Source: Corticibacter populi
Lineage (GTDB): Bacteria; Pseudomonadota; Gammaproteobacteria; Burkholderiales; Burkholderiaceae_C
Assembly (NCBI RefSeq): GCF_004217315.1
Contig: NZ_SGWR01000002.1
Coordinates: forward strand, 736,414-800,413
DNA: 64,000 nt
Direction of reading: 5' to 3'
Under the pieces are notes generated by a model. It did not search any database and was not told the DNA's origin. It was given only the letters and a program-made list of their open reading frames with translations. Below, in pieces: positions 9,735 to 19,301 of this stretch; the first letter of the stretch is position 1; the number at the start of each line of letters is the position of its first letter. The translations under genes and the position numbers were made by a program.

Positions 9735-10340
9735 TCATGCACAAGGCGGCGCCTGCCCTTTGACAACGCGTAACCGGCCACCGGCACTCATACACAGCAG
9801 CATCGCATTGGCATGGTGGGGCGGCTGCGCCTGAGCATCCTGCCGGGGCCAGACCAGAAAATTGAATGTTCCCAGCCCTGCGACGTGGCCCCATTGGTTG
9901 AAGGCCTTGACATTGGTGGCCGGGCCCCGTGTGATCACCACGTCGGCTTGCAAACCAACCTCATGCAACAGCACCTCGTCAGCATCGAGAATCGAGTTGC
10001 CGTTGGCATCGACAAACAACTGCCAGCCACACTCCCACCGCCCCGCGACCAACGCGCCCGGGCAACCCGGCAAGGCTGTTTTGCGCATCACGACACGGCC
10101 GCTTCGCTTGATGGCCTCCGAACGCGCCAGATAGAGCGAGGAAGACAAGGCCTCTGCGGCCACCCGCACCCGATAGCGCTTGATGATCTCCTGAAAGAGC
10201 GGCGCCGCCAACCCCAGCAAGATCGACAGGATGGCAAGCACCACCATGCATTCGATCAAGGTCACGCCCCGCTGCATTGACATGTCACGCAGCATGTTGT
10301 CATGCCGCCGTGTCGGGAATACCCCATGCAAGCCTGTCAT
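9735..10340 (-). CDS. Second FimT/GspH-type pseudopilin
   Basis: About 201 residues, with the prepilin motif [20 protein letters not shown] and a GspH head ([29 protein letters not shown]). It is a distinct relative of the fimT at 2.9 kb, not a copy, and is transcribed convergently with pilE. I chose the ATG at 10340 because GAGGGA lies 8 bases upstream; ATGs at 10295 and 10283 give shorter leaders and a GTG at 10376 a longer one. It may contribute to the same pilus or to a DNA-uptake pseudopilus. Confidence 0.8.
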   Translation of the reverse strand: MTGLHGVFPTRRHDNMLRDMSMQRGVTLIECMVVLAILSILLGLAAPLFQEIIKRYRVRVAAEALSSSLYLARSEAIKRSGRVVMRKTALPGCPGALVAGRWECGWQLFVDANGNSILDADEVLLHEVGLQADVVITRGPATNVKAFNQWGHVAGLGTFNFLVWPRQDAQAQPPHHANAMLLCMSAGGRLRVVKGQAPPCA

Positions 10341-10506
10341 ACGCTGTCCCTCGACATCACGATTCACATGCGACACAGTGCCTCACCGGCGCCGGGGCAT
10401 CTCCAGGACTCCTGCGCAGAATCCTATCCTCCCCTCACGCTGCAAAGCTCGTGCGCAAATGGTACGGCCAAGGCCATCGAGCTGTCCAGAACATACAATC
10501 GGCGCC

Positions 10507-11589
10507 ATGCCGCAACCCCGCTACACCCGCGCCCAGGCGCTGCCCGACATCCTCCAGCGCCGCATCGCCATCCTTGATGGCGCGATGGGTACCATGATCC
10601 AGCGCTTCAAGCTCAGCGAGGCGCAGTACCGTGGCGCGGGTTACGCCGGTGCCGATGCCGCCGGGGCGCGTTTTGCCGACTTTCCCCGTGACGTCAAGGG
10701 CAACAACGAGCTGCTCTCGATCACGCGCCCGGATGTGATCAGCAGCATCCATGAAGGCTACCTCGCCGCCGGTGCCGATCTGGTCGAGACCAACACCTTC
10801 GGCGCCACCACAGTGGCGCAGGAAGACTATGGCATGGCCGAGCTGGCCACCGAGATGAACCTGAAGTCGGCCCGGCTGGCACGTGCGGCCTGCGACAAAT
10901 TCAGCACGCCCGAGCAGCCCCGCTTCGTGGCCGGCGCGTTAGGCCCGACGCCCAAGACCGCCAGTATCAGCCCGGATGTCAACGACCCCGGCGCACGCAA
11001 CGTCGATTTCGAGACGCTGCGCCAGGCCTACCTTGAGCAGACGCTGGCACTGATCGAAGGGGGCTCGGACGTGATCCTGGTCGAGACGATTTTCGACACG
11101 CTCAACGCCAAGGCCGCGTTGTTCGCGGTGGAAGAGGCCTTCGACCAGACTGGCGAGTGCCTGCCCATCATCATCAGCGGCACCGTAACCGATGCCTCCG
11201 GGCGCATTCTCTCGGGCCAGACGGTCACCGCCTTCTGGCACAGCGTGCGGCATGTGCAGCCGCTGGCGGTGGGCCTGAACTGCGCGCTGGGCGCGGCGTT
11301 GATGCGCCCCTACATCCAGGAGCTGGCGCAGGCCGCGCGCGACACCTTCATCAGCTGCTACCCGAATGCGGGCCTGCCCAATCCGATGAGCGAGACGGGC
11401 TTCGACGAGACCCCGGAAGTCACCAGCCGCCTGGTGCACGAATTCGCCATCGAGGGTCTGGTCAACATCGTCGGAGGCTGCTGCGGCACCACGCCCGACC
11501 ACATCGCCGCCATCGCCAGTGCCGTCGCCCCGGAGCGCGCCCGCGGCCTGGCCGGTCCAGGGCGGTTTGGCGCCTACCGGCAGGCGTGA
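10507..11589 (+). CDS. metH: Homocysteine S-methyltransferase half of MetH (split MetH)
   Basis: A 360-residue protein equal to the N-terminal homocysteine-binding barrel of cobalamin-dependent methionine synthase: [19 protein letters not shown] at the start, [32 protein letters not shown], and the zinc cysteines in GLNCALG and [10 protein letters not shown]. The folate, cobalamin and activation domains (about 900 residues) are absent and the gene stops cleanly. Burkholderiales often encode MetH in two pieces, usually side by side as I recall; here the next gene is an unrelated one on the other strand. The second piece must lie elsewhere for this to work in the B12 pathway. Confidence 0.85.
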   Translation: MPQPRYTRAQALPDILQRRIAILDGAMGTMIQRFKLSEAQYRGAGYAGADAAGARFADFPRDVKGNNELLSITRPDVISSIHEGYLAAGADLVETNTFGATTVAQEDYGMAELATEMNLKSARLARAACDKFSTPEQPRFVAGALGPTPKTASISPDVNDPGARNVDFETLRQAYLEQTLALIEGGSDVILVETIFDTLNAKAALFAVEEAFDQTGECLPIIISGTVTDASGRILSGQTVTAFWHSVRHVQPLAVGLNCALGAALMRPYIQELAQAARDTFISCYPNAGLPNPMSETGFDETPEVTSRLVHEFAIEGLVNIVGGCCGTTPDHIAAIASAVAPERARGLAGPGRFGAYRQA

Positions 11590-11611
11590 GCGGCAGGCTC
11601 AGCTGCGCTGC

Positions 11612-12664
11612 TCATTCGCCGTCATCGTCCCATTCTTCGTCCTCATCCTCGGGGAAATCCGCCGCTTCCGCCTGCCGCAGGCGTTGCTGCAGCACGGGCT
11701 GCAAGCCCTGGGTCTCATTGACGAACTGATCGATGCCAACCGGTTCGACCATGCGCAGCCATGGCGGCCCCAGCGTGCCGCCATAGAGCGGCTCCCACCA
11801 CTGGCCGCTGTCGTGGTGGCGCAGCCCCAGCATGGCGGCCAGCAGGCCCAGGGTGAGCACGCCGATGGCGGCGGCCGTCAGGCGCCATTGGCGCCCCGCC
11901 GACAGCACCAGCCGCAAATGGGCACAGACGGCGCCAGCCAGCAGCAGCCAGCCCACATCGGGACGGATCTTGTAGAGCCAGGGCTGCGACCACGCAAACG
12001 ACAGGCCAGCCAATGCATAGTCGAACAACAGCATCAGCACCAGGGCCCAGGCGGCAACGCCCACATGGCGCCAGTACTGCATGCGGTGACGGAAGATTTT
12101 GCTGGCCACCGCCCATACCAGTGCCCAGACGCCGATGCCCAGAACCAGTGGCAGCAATTGCCGCAACGCGCGCCCCAAAAAGGGCTGGGCATCGCTGTCC
12201 AGATACGTCTCCAGCACCGCCGTGCCCAACAGCAGCAGCAGCGCCAGCACCACGCCGGCGAGCGCTCGCGCCGAAGGTGGCTGCAGCCGCAGCTCCATCG
12301 CCACCGGAGCCGCTGCCAAACGCAGGCGCAGCCGCGTGGCACCAGCCGTCCATTCCGTGCCACTGTCCAGCGGCACGGTGCTGCCGGCGCCGTGGTGGCG
12401 CCGGCCCAGCCACACGCCATTGATGGTCTGGCTGGCCACCTGCATCTCGATGCGCGGCGAGGCGGGCGATTCCTCCTGGCCGGCGCCATCGCCCACCACA
12501 GGGGTGGCTCCCAGTTGGAAGTGCCGGGCAGCAACGTGCGGGTCATCGAGCACCAGATCGTTGTCAAGGCCGCGCCCTACGGTCACCGGCCAGCCGTGAA
12601 TGCCATGCACCAGGCGCGCGCGGCCATCGCGGTCGAGCACCTCCAGAACGGCTAGCCTTTCCAT
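11612..12664 (-). CDS. FHA-domain integral membrane protein
   Basis: 350 residues. An N-terminal forkhead-associated domain (about residues 15-115) shows VTVGRGLDNDLVLDDP, followed by about five hydrophobic helices between residues 135 and 300 and an acidic tail (EDEDEEWDDD). FHA domains bind phosphothreonine, but here the usual V-S-R-x-H motif reads VAARH, so the conserved Ser and following Arg are both Ala; phosphopeptide binding is doubtful. The gene overlaps the upstream protease gene by 13 bases, which indicates co-translation and a joint role. Specific function unknown. Confidence 0.75.
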   Translation of the reverse strand: MERLAVLEVLDRDGRARLVHGIHGWPVTVGRGLDNDLVLDDPHVAARHFQLGATPVVGDGAGQEESPASPRIEMQVASQTINGVWLGRRHHGAGSTVPLDSGTEWTAGATRLRLRLAAAPVAMELRLQPPSARALAGVVLALLLLLGTAVLETYLDSDAQPFLGRALRQLLPLVLGIGVWALVWAVASKIFRHRMQYWRHVGVAAWALVLMLLFDYALAGLSFAWSQPWLYKIRPDVGWLLLAGAVCAHLRLVLSAGRQWRLTAAAIGVLTLGLLAAMLGLRHHDSGQWWEPLYGGTLGPPWLRMVEPVGIDQFVNETQGLQPVLQQRLRQAEAADFPEDEDEEWDDDGE

Positions 12665-14064
12665 GCGAAGCCCTCCAGGAAGTGGTGCATCAGGCGCATG
12701 GCGTTGTCATAGCTGACGGCGCTGACGCTGAAGACGCTTTGCACGCCTTGCTCGGGCTGGTTGACCGAAGCCACCAGCAGCCGCAGATCGTAAAGCCCTT
12801 CGAGTTTCTTGTAGGCATCCAGGCAGGCCACCACGCGCATCGTCAGCCCCGCCTGTTCCACGAAGCGCTCATGGCACTGGCGCGGCGTCTCGCCGCGCTG
12901 GCCAAAGCGCCACGAACTGAAGATCTGCCCTTCGAAGCGTTCGGAATACTGCTGCGCGAAGCGCCAGGGGCCGATCAGGCGGCCGTCGAACCAGCGGTGC
13001 TGCATGCGGATGCCGCCGAGCCGGTTGCGCTCGCTGATGAAGATCTGCGTGTCCATGCTGCAGTCCGAACGCCGCACGCGCATGCCCTTGTCTTCGTCGG
13101 ACGTCGAGCGGCCCCAGCAACGCATGAAGATCTCCTGCGGCACCGGCACGGCATAGCCCTGATCTGGCGACGGCAGCCAGGGCTGCGCCATGAAACGTTC
13201 GGTCAGGGCCTGCTGGTGTTCCATCAACTGGCGGGTGATCTCCGGGTACACATCCTCGCCAACCGGTTCGGCTTCGGCGTGCTGCGCCAGCAACTGCCGG
13301 GCAAACTCGGCCGGCACCAGGAAGCTGATTTGTTCGCCATCGCGCCGCGTGGCCACGTTGACGCCGATGACCTGCCCGGCCTCGTCCAGCGCCGGTCCGC
13401 CGCTCATGCCGCCGCTGAGCGAGCCACCAAAGAAAATGTTGGGGTAGAAAGAGCGCTCGACCAGGCCGTTGTAATGGCCTTCCATCACCGCGAAGCCCAC
13501 GTCGAGCGGATTGCCCAGCGAGAAGATGCGCTCGCCGCGCGCCAGGGGCCGCTCGGCGCCGCGCATCACCAGTGGTGCCACCTCGGCCAGTCCGCCATCG
13601 CCCACGCGCACCAGCGCCAGGTCATGCACCACGTCGAAGGCGATCAGCTCCAGAGGCCCCTCCTGCCCGCTGGCGGTGGTGTAGACCAGCCGGTAGCGCT
13701 GCGGCTGCAGCGCCACGGTGCTGACCACGTGGTAATTGGTGAGCAGCAGGCCGCGCGCATCGACCAGAAAGCCCGAGCCGACGGTGGCCTGGCTGCTGTC
13801 GCCCTGCAGGAGGGTGCGCACTTGCACCAGTTGCTCGCGGGCCCCGGCATAGATGCGCTGGGCCGAGACCGATGGCGTGGGCGCGCCGCCGGCCTCCGTG
13901 CCCGTTCCCGCGGCGGGCATCGGCAGCGCAGGTGCCGCCGCAACCGCGGGGGAACGCGGCCCGTCCCGCCCTGGAAGCACCGGTTGCGCCATCACCATAC
14001 CAGTCAGGCCGGCCAGCATCACGGCCAGCATGCGGCAGCGACAACGCATCAAGGATTCGATCAT
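12652..14064 (-). CDS. Exported trypsin-like serine protease
   Basis: About 470 residues with a signal peptide (cleavage near VMAQP). The S1/DegP-like domain has the catalytic His in LLTNYHVV, Asp in VHDLALVRV and Ser in SGGMSGGPAL, at about residues 120, 155 and 230. The ~200-residue C-terminal region (after PAEFARQLLAQ) has several cysteines and no domain I recognise; there is no PDZ. The ATG at 14064 is preferred over 14091 because it opens directly into a basic signal peptide. Its 3' end overlaps the FHA membrane protein gene, suggesting a periplasmic protease with a membrane partner. Confidence 0.75.
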   Translation of the reverse strand: MIESLMRCRCRMLAVMLAGLTGMVMAQPVLPGRDGPRSPAVAAAPALPMPAAGTGTEAGGAPTPSVSAQRIYAGAREQLVQVRTLLQGDSSQATVGSGFLVDARGLLLTNYHVVSTVALQPQRYRLVYTTASGQEGPLELIAFDVVHDLALVRVGDGGLAEVAPLVMRGAERPLARGERIFSLGNPLDVGFAVMEGHYNGLVERSFYPNIFFGGSLSGGMSGGPALDEAGQVIGVNVATRRDGEQISFLVPAEFARQLLAQHAEAEPVGEDVYPEITRQLMEHQQALTERFMAQPWLPSPDQGYAVPVPQEIFMRCWGRSTSDEDKGMRVRRSDCSMDTQIFISERNRLGGIRMQHRWFDGRLIGPWRFAQQYSERFEGQIFSSWRFGQRGETPRQCHERFVEQAGLTMRVVACLDAYKKLEGLYDLRLLVASVNQPEQGVQSVFSVSAVSYDNAMRLMHHFLEGFAWKG

Positions 14065-14112
14065 GCGGCGATTGTAGGGGCGCGCCGCCAACGCTTCTGG
14101 AGGAGCCGGTTC

Positions 14113-15222
14113 TCAAAAATGCATTTCGAGGCCGAAATCGACCGCCCAGGCATCGCGACGGTTGTCCTCGACCTTGTCCCGGGGCCAGAAATGTCCCACC
14201 GTCAGCTTGCCGAACAGCCAGTCCTTGTAGAGCGGCTGGCGCCAGGCCGAGCGGATGCCGTAGTTGGAGACATCCACCGAGCCGGTGCGTCCCTGCACCA
14301 GCGCCTCCACCGAGGCCGTGCGCAGGCCGGTGTAGTCCTTGAAGAAGCCGACGCTGCTCTGCCACTCGAAGCCATCGCTGCGCCGGGTGACGGTGCCGAC
14401 GTTGGCCCAGCGCAACACCAGCGTGGGCGAGAGAGCATGTTCATAGTCGAGCGCGGTGGTGGAGCCGAAGCTGTCATCCACCGACCAGAACAGGCTCTCG
14501 CGAAAATACACCGCATCACGTGGCGAGAGCATCCACTGGGTGCGGTAACGCGCCTGGGCGTAGAGATTGAAGCCGCCGCGCACGCCCAGGCGCAGATCGA
14601 TGTCATCCTTGAGGGCATAGCCCAGCCCGGCAAAGAAGGACTGGTCGCCGCTGCGGCTCTCCCGCAGCAGCAGTTGCTCGCGGCGAAACGCTTCGGGCTG
14701 GTCGATGATTTCCTCGCGCTCATTGTCCTGGCCAACGAAGGCATAGGCGCTGCGTCGGAGGTTGGGCAGACCCGCACGCAGGCGAAAGCGCGCATTGGCC
14801 TTGGTGCCCTGGCCTTCTTCCCACAGGGTGTTGACACGCACATAGCCCGAGACCTTGCCGCGCTGGTCGAAGGGTTCGTCGCCAAACCAGCTGTCGACGG
14901 TACTCACCAGGGCATGGGAGCCGCGATACGTCCATGCTCGCACCGATTCGAGCACCGGAATATCGCCATCGGCATCGCCCTGCGGGCCGCTCACTGCGAC
15001 GGGCACCGCCCCGTTCTGCGCCTCGTTCGTCGCTGCGCTCCGTGCGCCGCTCATGTCGCTCATGTCGCTCAGCCCGTTATGCTGCGCCTGTGCGGCGCCG
15101 GGCAACACCCAGGACAGGGCCGCCAGCAGCCCGATGCAGACGACGGCCCAACGCCGCGGCCTCGAAGCCAGGAACAGCGGCGCGCTTGGTGCGCCAGATG
15201 GCGGATTTGGCAAGTCTCGCAT
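14113..15222 (-). CDS. Predicted outer-membrane protein, unknown function
   Basis: 369 residues with a signal peptide (LLAALSWVLPGAAQAQ). The mature chain is rich in alternating aromatic/polar strands and ends in aromatic Phe (DFGLEMHF), the usual C-terminal signature of outer-membrane beta-barrels. I recognise no named family; hypothetical exported proteins of this type are common in Comamonadaceae. The start at 15222 is chosen from a GGGAGA ribosome site. It lies 48 bases upstream of the exported protease on the same strand, so the three genes may form an envelope-related operon. Confidence 0.6.
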   Translation of the reverse strand: MRDLPNPPSGAPSAPLFLASRPRRWAVVCIGLLAALSWVLPGAAQAQHNGLSDMSDMSGARSAATNEAQNGAVPVAVSGPQGDADGDIPVLESVRAWTYRGSHALVSTVDSWFGDEPFDQRGKVSGYVRVNTLWEEGQGTKANARFRLRAGLPNLRRSAYAFVGQDNEREEIIDQPEAFRREQLLLRESRSGDQSFFAGLGYALKDDIDLRLGVRGGFNLYAQARYRTQWMLSPRDAVYFRESLFWSVDDSFGSTTALDYEHALSPTLVLRWANVGTVTRRSDGFEWQSSVGFFKDYTGLRTASVEALVQGRTGSVDVSNYGIRSAWRQPLYKDWLFGKLTVGHFWPRDKVEDNRRDAWAVDFGLEMHF

Positions 15223-15307
15223 CGTGGTCTGTCTCCCATTGCGAATCGCCTGCGGGCATATTCTGACCATGGCATGGCAGCCCGCCCGGAGCGTCACAGG
15301 CCGATTG

Positions 15308-16018
15308 TCATGGCCCGGGTGCCGGCGTGCTGTCGGACAAGGCAGCATCCGCATGCCATTCCTGTACCCACTGGCGCAGTTGCAGCGCGGCCTCGGCCAC
15401 ACCGGTCTTCTTCAGGCCGGAGAACATCTGCACGCTGCCACCACCGGCGTTGAGGCGCATCACCGACAGCGCCTTCTGCTGCTGCGAGCGGTTGAGTTTG
15501 TCCGCCTTGGTCAGCAGGATCAAAAAACGCAGGCCCTGCTCCACGCGCGGGCGAATGATCTCCAGCAAGGCCTCGTCGAGTTCCGTCAGGCCCAGGCGCG
15601 CATCGCACAGCAGCGTGATGCCCAGCAGGTTGCCACGGCTGACCAGGTAGTTGGCCATCACGCGCTGCCAGCGCAGCTTGTCCTGCCGCGGCACCGCAGC
15701 GTAGCCATAGCCGGGCAGGTCGGCCAGTACGGCATCGGCCGCGCTCTTGGGGCCGAGCTCGAACAGGTTGATGTGCTGCGTGCGACCCGGCGTCTTGGAT
15801 GCATAGGCGAGCTGGCGCTGCTGTGTCAGGGTGTTGATGCAGGTGGACTTGCCGGCATTGGATCGGCCCACGAAGGCGATCTCGGGCACCTCCAGCGTCG
15901 GCAGCTGGTGCAGCTGCGCCGCCGTGGTCAGGAAACGCGCGGTGTGCATCCAGCCAAGCGCCTGGCGGCCCAGCTCGGCCTGCGACGCCTGCGGCTTGTC
16001 GGAATCAGGGGAATTCAT
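15308..16018 (-). CDS. engB: Ribosome biogenesis GTPase YihA/YsxC (EngB)
   Basis: A 236-residue TRAFAC GTPase needed for 50S subunit assembly. The motifs are in order: G1 GRSNAGKST, G2 TPGRTQHIN, G3 DLPGYGYA, G4 TKADK. Length and layout fit EngB. The ATG at 16018 is preferred to the longer 16039 start, which would add residues not typical of the family. It is divergent from the cytochrome c4 gene, an arrangement common in Betaproteobacteria. Confidence 0.95.
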   Translation of the reverse strand: MNSPDSDKPQASQAELGRQALGWMHTARFLTTAAQLHQLPTLEVPEIAFVGRSNAGKSTCINTLTQQRQLAYASKTPGRTQHINLFELGPKSAADAVLADLPGYGYAAVPRQDKLRWQRVMANYLVSRGNLLGITLLCDARLGLTELDEALLEIIRPRVEQGLRFLILLTKADKLNRSQQQKALSVMRLNAGGGSVQMFSGLKKTGVAEAALQLRQWVQEWHADAALSDSTPAPGP

Positions 16019-16195
16019 GCCGAAGAGTATGCACTGCAATTGAGCAATCGCAAGGACTCGTTAGATAGAATGCCGCGAAAATAAACAAGGTGTATCAGCC
16101 TGCTTCACGCGTCCATTACTGCGCTGTATCCGTGCATTGCGCGGACGCTGTGGCAGGCTGTCACCCCATGAACAAGTAGATCGCCAAGGCCCCGT

Positions 16196-16819
16196 ATGAA
16201 ATTGCTTGCCACCCTGTTTTCCCTGGCTGCGCTGCTGGCAGCGCCGCTGGTCAGCGCACAGACACCCGCCGAAACCGCCGCGCCGAACCTGGCCAAGGGC
16301 GCCGAAGGCTTTGCCGGCGTCTGCGCGGCCTGCCACAACGCCGACGGCAATTCGACCATTCCGATGTATTCGAAGCTGGCCGGCCAGCATCCCGAGTACC
16401 TGCTCAAGCAATTGCACGAGTTCAAGAGCGGCAAGCGCGTCGATCCGGTGATGCAGGGCATGGCCTCCATCCTGAGCGACGAGGACATGCGCGACATCGC
16501 GTGGTGGCTCGCCAGCCAGACCAGCACACCCGGCTTCGCCGCCGAGAAGGACTTGGTCACCGAAGGCGAGCGCATCTACCGCGGCGGCATTGCCGACCGC
16601 AACATTGCCGCCTGCGCAGGCTGCCACAGCCCCAATGGCGCCGGCATTCCCTCGCAATACCCCCGCCTGGCCGGCCAGCATGCCGAATACACCTCCAAGC
16701 AGCTGAGCGCCTTCCGTGACGGCACGCGCGACAACAGCATCCCGATGCACCAGGTGGCCGCCAAGATGAATGACCGCGAGATCCGCGCCGTCTCAGACTA
16801 CATCGCGGGGCTGCGCTGA
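16196..16819 (+). CDS. Diheme cytochrome c4
   Basis: 207 residues with a signal peptide (cleavage after LVSAQ) and two similar cytochrome c domains. The heme motifs are CAACH near residue 43 and CAGCH near residue 140, each followed downstream by an axial-Met region (IPMYSKLAGQHPEYL in domain 1, SIPMHQVAAKM in domain 2). Periplasmic cytochrome c4 carries electrons from the bc1 complex to terminal oxidases. It is followed by resB and ccsA, the machinery that attaches its hemes, in a conserved betaproteobacterial cluster. Confidence 0.95.
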   Translation: MKLLATLFSLAALLAAPLVSAQTPAETAAPNLAKGAEGFAGVCAACHNADGNSTIPMYSKLAGQHPEYLLKQLHEFKSGKRVDPVMQGMASILSDEDMRDIAWWLASQTSTPGFAAEKDLVTEGERIYRGGIADRNIAACAGCHSPNGAGIPSQYPRLAGQHAEYTSKQLSAFRDGTRDNSIPMHQVAAKMNDREIRAVSDYIAGLR

Positions 16820-17046
16820 AGCACGAACCCCTGCATCGGTCACGGCATCTGACCATATCCGTATGCGCGAGCGGCAGTACACGCCTGTCGCAACACCGGT
16901 ACACTGCGCAGTCGGCACCGCCGGGCACCCAGCCATTCGATTCAGTCCCGCTCCAGTTCCCATGATCGGCCGGCCCGGGCACCGGCAGGCCTCCTTCTGA
17001 TGGCGCGAAACCCCACCGCGCCGCCCCTCCCGCCTCCGCTTCTGCC

Positions 17047-19239
17047 ATGACCTCGGCCCCCGCACCCGCCCCGCATCCCGCACCTGCCGCGCATGGTCAC
17101 ATGCACGCCTTCTGGCGCGGCAGCTACGAACTGCTGTCGTCGATGCGCTTTGCCATCGCGCTGCTGACGGTGATCTGCATCGCCTCGGTGGTGGGCACGG
17201 TGATGCGCCAGCACGAGCCGCTGGTCAACTACGTCAACGCTTTCGGACCGTTCTGGGCGGAGTTGTTCCTGACGCTGCAGCTCAATGCGGTCTACAGCGC
17301 CTGGTGGTTCGTGCTGATCCTGGCCTTCCTCGTCATCAGCACCAGCCTGTGCATTGCGCGCAACACCCCGAAATACCTGGCGGAGATGCGCCGCTACAAG
17401 GAAAACATCCGCATCGGCAGCTTCCGCGCCATGCCCTTCAGGGCCGAGGCGCGGCTGGCCGGCGCCCCTGGCGACCTGGCCCGGCAACTGGGGCAGGCGC
17501 TGGTGCAGGGTGGCTGGAAGGTGCGCCTGCAGGAGCGCGGCGGCCGCGCGCAGGAGAGCGGCTGGATGGTGGCCGCCAAGGCCGGTTCAGCCAACAAGAT
17601 CGGCTACATCGCCACGCATGGCGCCATCGTCATGATCTGCCTGGGCGGCCTGGTCGATGGCGACCTGTGGCTGCGCATGCAGACCTGGCTGGGCAACAAG
17701 GAGCCCTACCACGGCACCGGCATGCTCGCCGACGTGCCGGCCAAGCACCGGCTCGGCATGGACAACCCCTCCTACCGCGGCAATGTCATGGTCGGCGAGG
17801 GCACGCGCTCGGGCACAGCACTGCTCAATGTCTCCAACGGCATCCTGCTGCAGGAGCTGCCCTTCGTCATCGAACTCAAGAAATTCGACGTGGAGTACTA
17901 CTCCACCGGCATGCCGCGCCTGTTCGCCAGCGACGTGATCATCTACGACCGCGCCACTGGTGCCGCCAGCGAGCACCGCATCGAGGTCAACCACCCGCTG
18001 CGCGTGCATGGCGTGGACATCTTCCAGTCCAGCTTCGACGATGGCGGCTCGCGCGTGCGTCTGCGCCCCGTCGGCCTGACGCGGCCGCTGCAGGCCGAGC
18101 CCGTCGACGGCGTGATCGGCGAGCAGGCCGAGGTCGGCACGGCCCAGGGCCTGCCCGAGCAGACCCTGGAGTTTGCAGAGCTGCGCGTGCTCAACGTCGA
18201 GAACCTCAGCGAGGCCGCGCGCGGGGCGCCGGGTCAGGGCGTCGATGTGCGCAAGGTCGACCTGCGCAGCAGCATCGACGCGCGCCTGGGTGCCGGCAAC
18301 AAGAGCACCCGCACGCAGGACCTGCGCAACGTCGGCCCCAGCATCACCTACCGGCTGCGAGATGCCTCCGGCCAGGCCATCGAGTTCCACAACTACATGC
18401 TGCCCATGGACCTGGGCGACGGCGTGCCGGTCTTCCTGCTGGGCGTGCGCGAATCGCTGGTCGAGGCCTTCAGCTATCTGCGCGTGCCGCAGGACCAGGA
18501 AGGCGGCATGCAAAGCTTCCTGGGCATGCTGCAGGCGCTGCACAACCCGCAGCAGCGCGTCCGCGCCGTCGACCGCTATGTGAACCAGGCCGTCGATGAC
18601 GACCGCCCCGACCTGCAGGAGCAGTTGCGCCTGTCGGCGCAGCGCACCCTGGACCTGTTTGCCGGCGCCAGTGCCAGCGCCTCGGGTGCCCAGCCGGCCG
18701 GCAGCGAGGCCGGGCTGATCGCCGTTTCGCGCTTCATGGAGCAGAACGTGCCTGCCGGCGAACTCGAACGCGCCAGTGAGGTGCTGCTGCGCATCCTCAA
18801 CGGCGTGCTGTTCGAGCTGCTGCAGACGAGCCGCGCAGACGCGGACCTGCCCGCCCTCGATCCGGCGGACCCGGCCACCCAGGAATTCATGCGCGTGGCG
18901 GTGTTCTCGCTCAGCGACGCCTTCTTCTATCCGGAGCCGGTGGTCTTCACACTGCAGGACTTTGACCAAGTGCAGGCCAGTGTCTTTCAGGTCACCAAGG
19001 CACCCGGCCGCTATATTGTTTACTTGGGCTGCCTGTTCCTGATGGTGGGCGTTTTCGTCATGCTCTACGTGCGCGAGCGCCGCCTGTGGATCTGGCTGCA
19101 GGCTGCTGCCGGCGCGACGGACGGCGAGGCCAGCCAGGCGAGCATGGCCATGTCCTCCAACCGCAAGACGCTCGAGTCGCAGCGGGAATTCGACCAGTTG
19201 CGCGAGCGGCTGCTGCCGGACCCCACACCCAAGGCCTGA
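17047..19239 (+). CDS. resB: Cytochrome c biogenesis protein ResB (Ccs1)
   Basis: A 730-residue System II protein. Three membrane helices lie near the N-terminus (YELLSSMRFAIALLTVICI, AWWFVLILAFLVISTSL, YIATHGAIVMICLGGLV), then a large periplasmic domain of about 450 residues, and a last helix YIVYLGCLFLMVGVFVMLYV near the C-terminus. With CcsA it carries reduced heme across the membrane and ligates it to apocytochromes c. It lies between cytochrome c4 and ccsA on the same strand. The 227-base gap before it holds nothing I recognise. Confidence 0.93.
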   Translation: MTSAPAPAPHPAPAAHGHMHAFWRGSYELLSSMRFAIALLTVICIASVVGTVMRQHEPLVNYVNAFGPFWAELFLTLQLNAVYSAWWFVLILAFLVISTSLCIARNTPKYLAEMRRYKENIRIGSFRAMPFRAEARLAGAPGDLARQLGQALVQGGWKVRLQERGGRAQESGWMVAAKAGSANKIGYIATHGAIVMICLGGLVDGDLWLRMQTWLGNKEPYHGTGMLADVPAKHRLGMDNPSYRGNVMVGEGTRSGTALLNVSNGILLQELPFVIELKKFDVEYYSTGMPRLFASDVIIYDRATGAASEHRIEVNHPLRVHGVDIFQSSFDDGGSRVRLRPVGLTRPLQAEPVDGVIGEQAEVGTAQGLPEQTLEFAELRVLNVENLSEAARGAPGQGVDVRKVDLRSSIDARLGAGNKSTRTQDLRNVGPSITYRLRDASGQAIEFHNYMLPMDLGDGVPVFLLGVRESLVEAFSYLRVPQDQEGGMQSFLGMLQALHNPQQRVRAVDRYVNQAVDDDRPDLQEQLRLSAQRTLDLFAGASASASGAQPAGSEAGLIAVSRFMEQNVPAGELERASEVLLRILNGVLFELLQTSRADADLPALDPADPATQEFMRVAVFSLSDAFFYPEPVVFTLQDFDQVQASVFQVTKAPGRYIVYLGCLFLMVGVFVMLYVRERRLWIWLQAAAGATDGEASQASMAMSSNRKTLESQREFDQLRERLLPDPTPKA

Positions 19240-19301
19240 ACGCCGGAAAAAACCATACACAGCGAGCCCGCAGCACCCGCACTGCCTTGTTGGATCACAC
19301 C

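Noticed and set aside
10380-10506. A possible SAH or SAM riboswitch before metH
   Set aside because: I looked for the SAH-riboswitch core and found no matching stem or conserved sequence.
12682-15453. A long plus-strand frame (about 920 residues) opposite the protease and outer-membrane genes
   Set aside because: Low-complexity composition, no family motif, and it lies entirely antisense to genes with clear motifs; long antisense frames are expected at this G+C.
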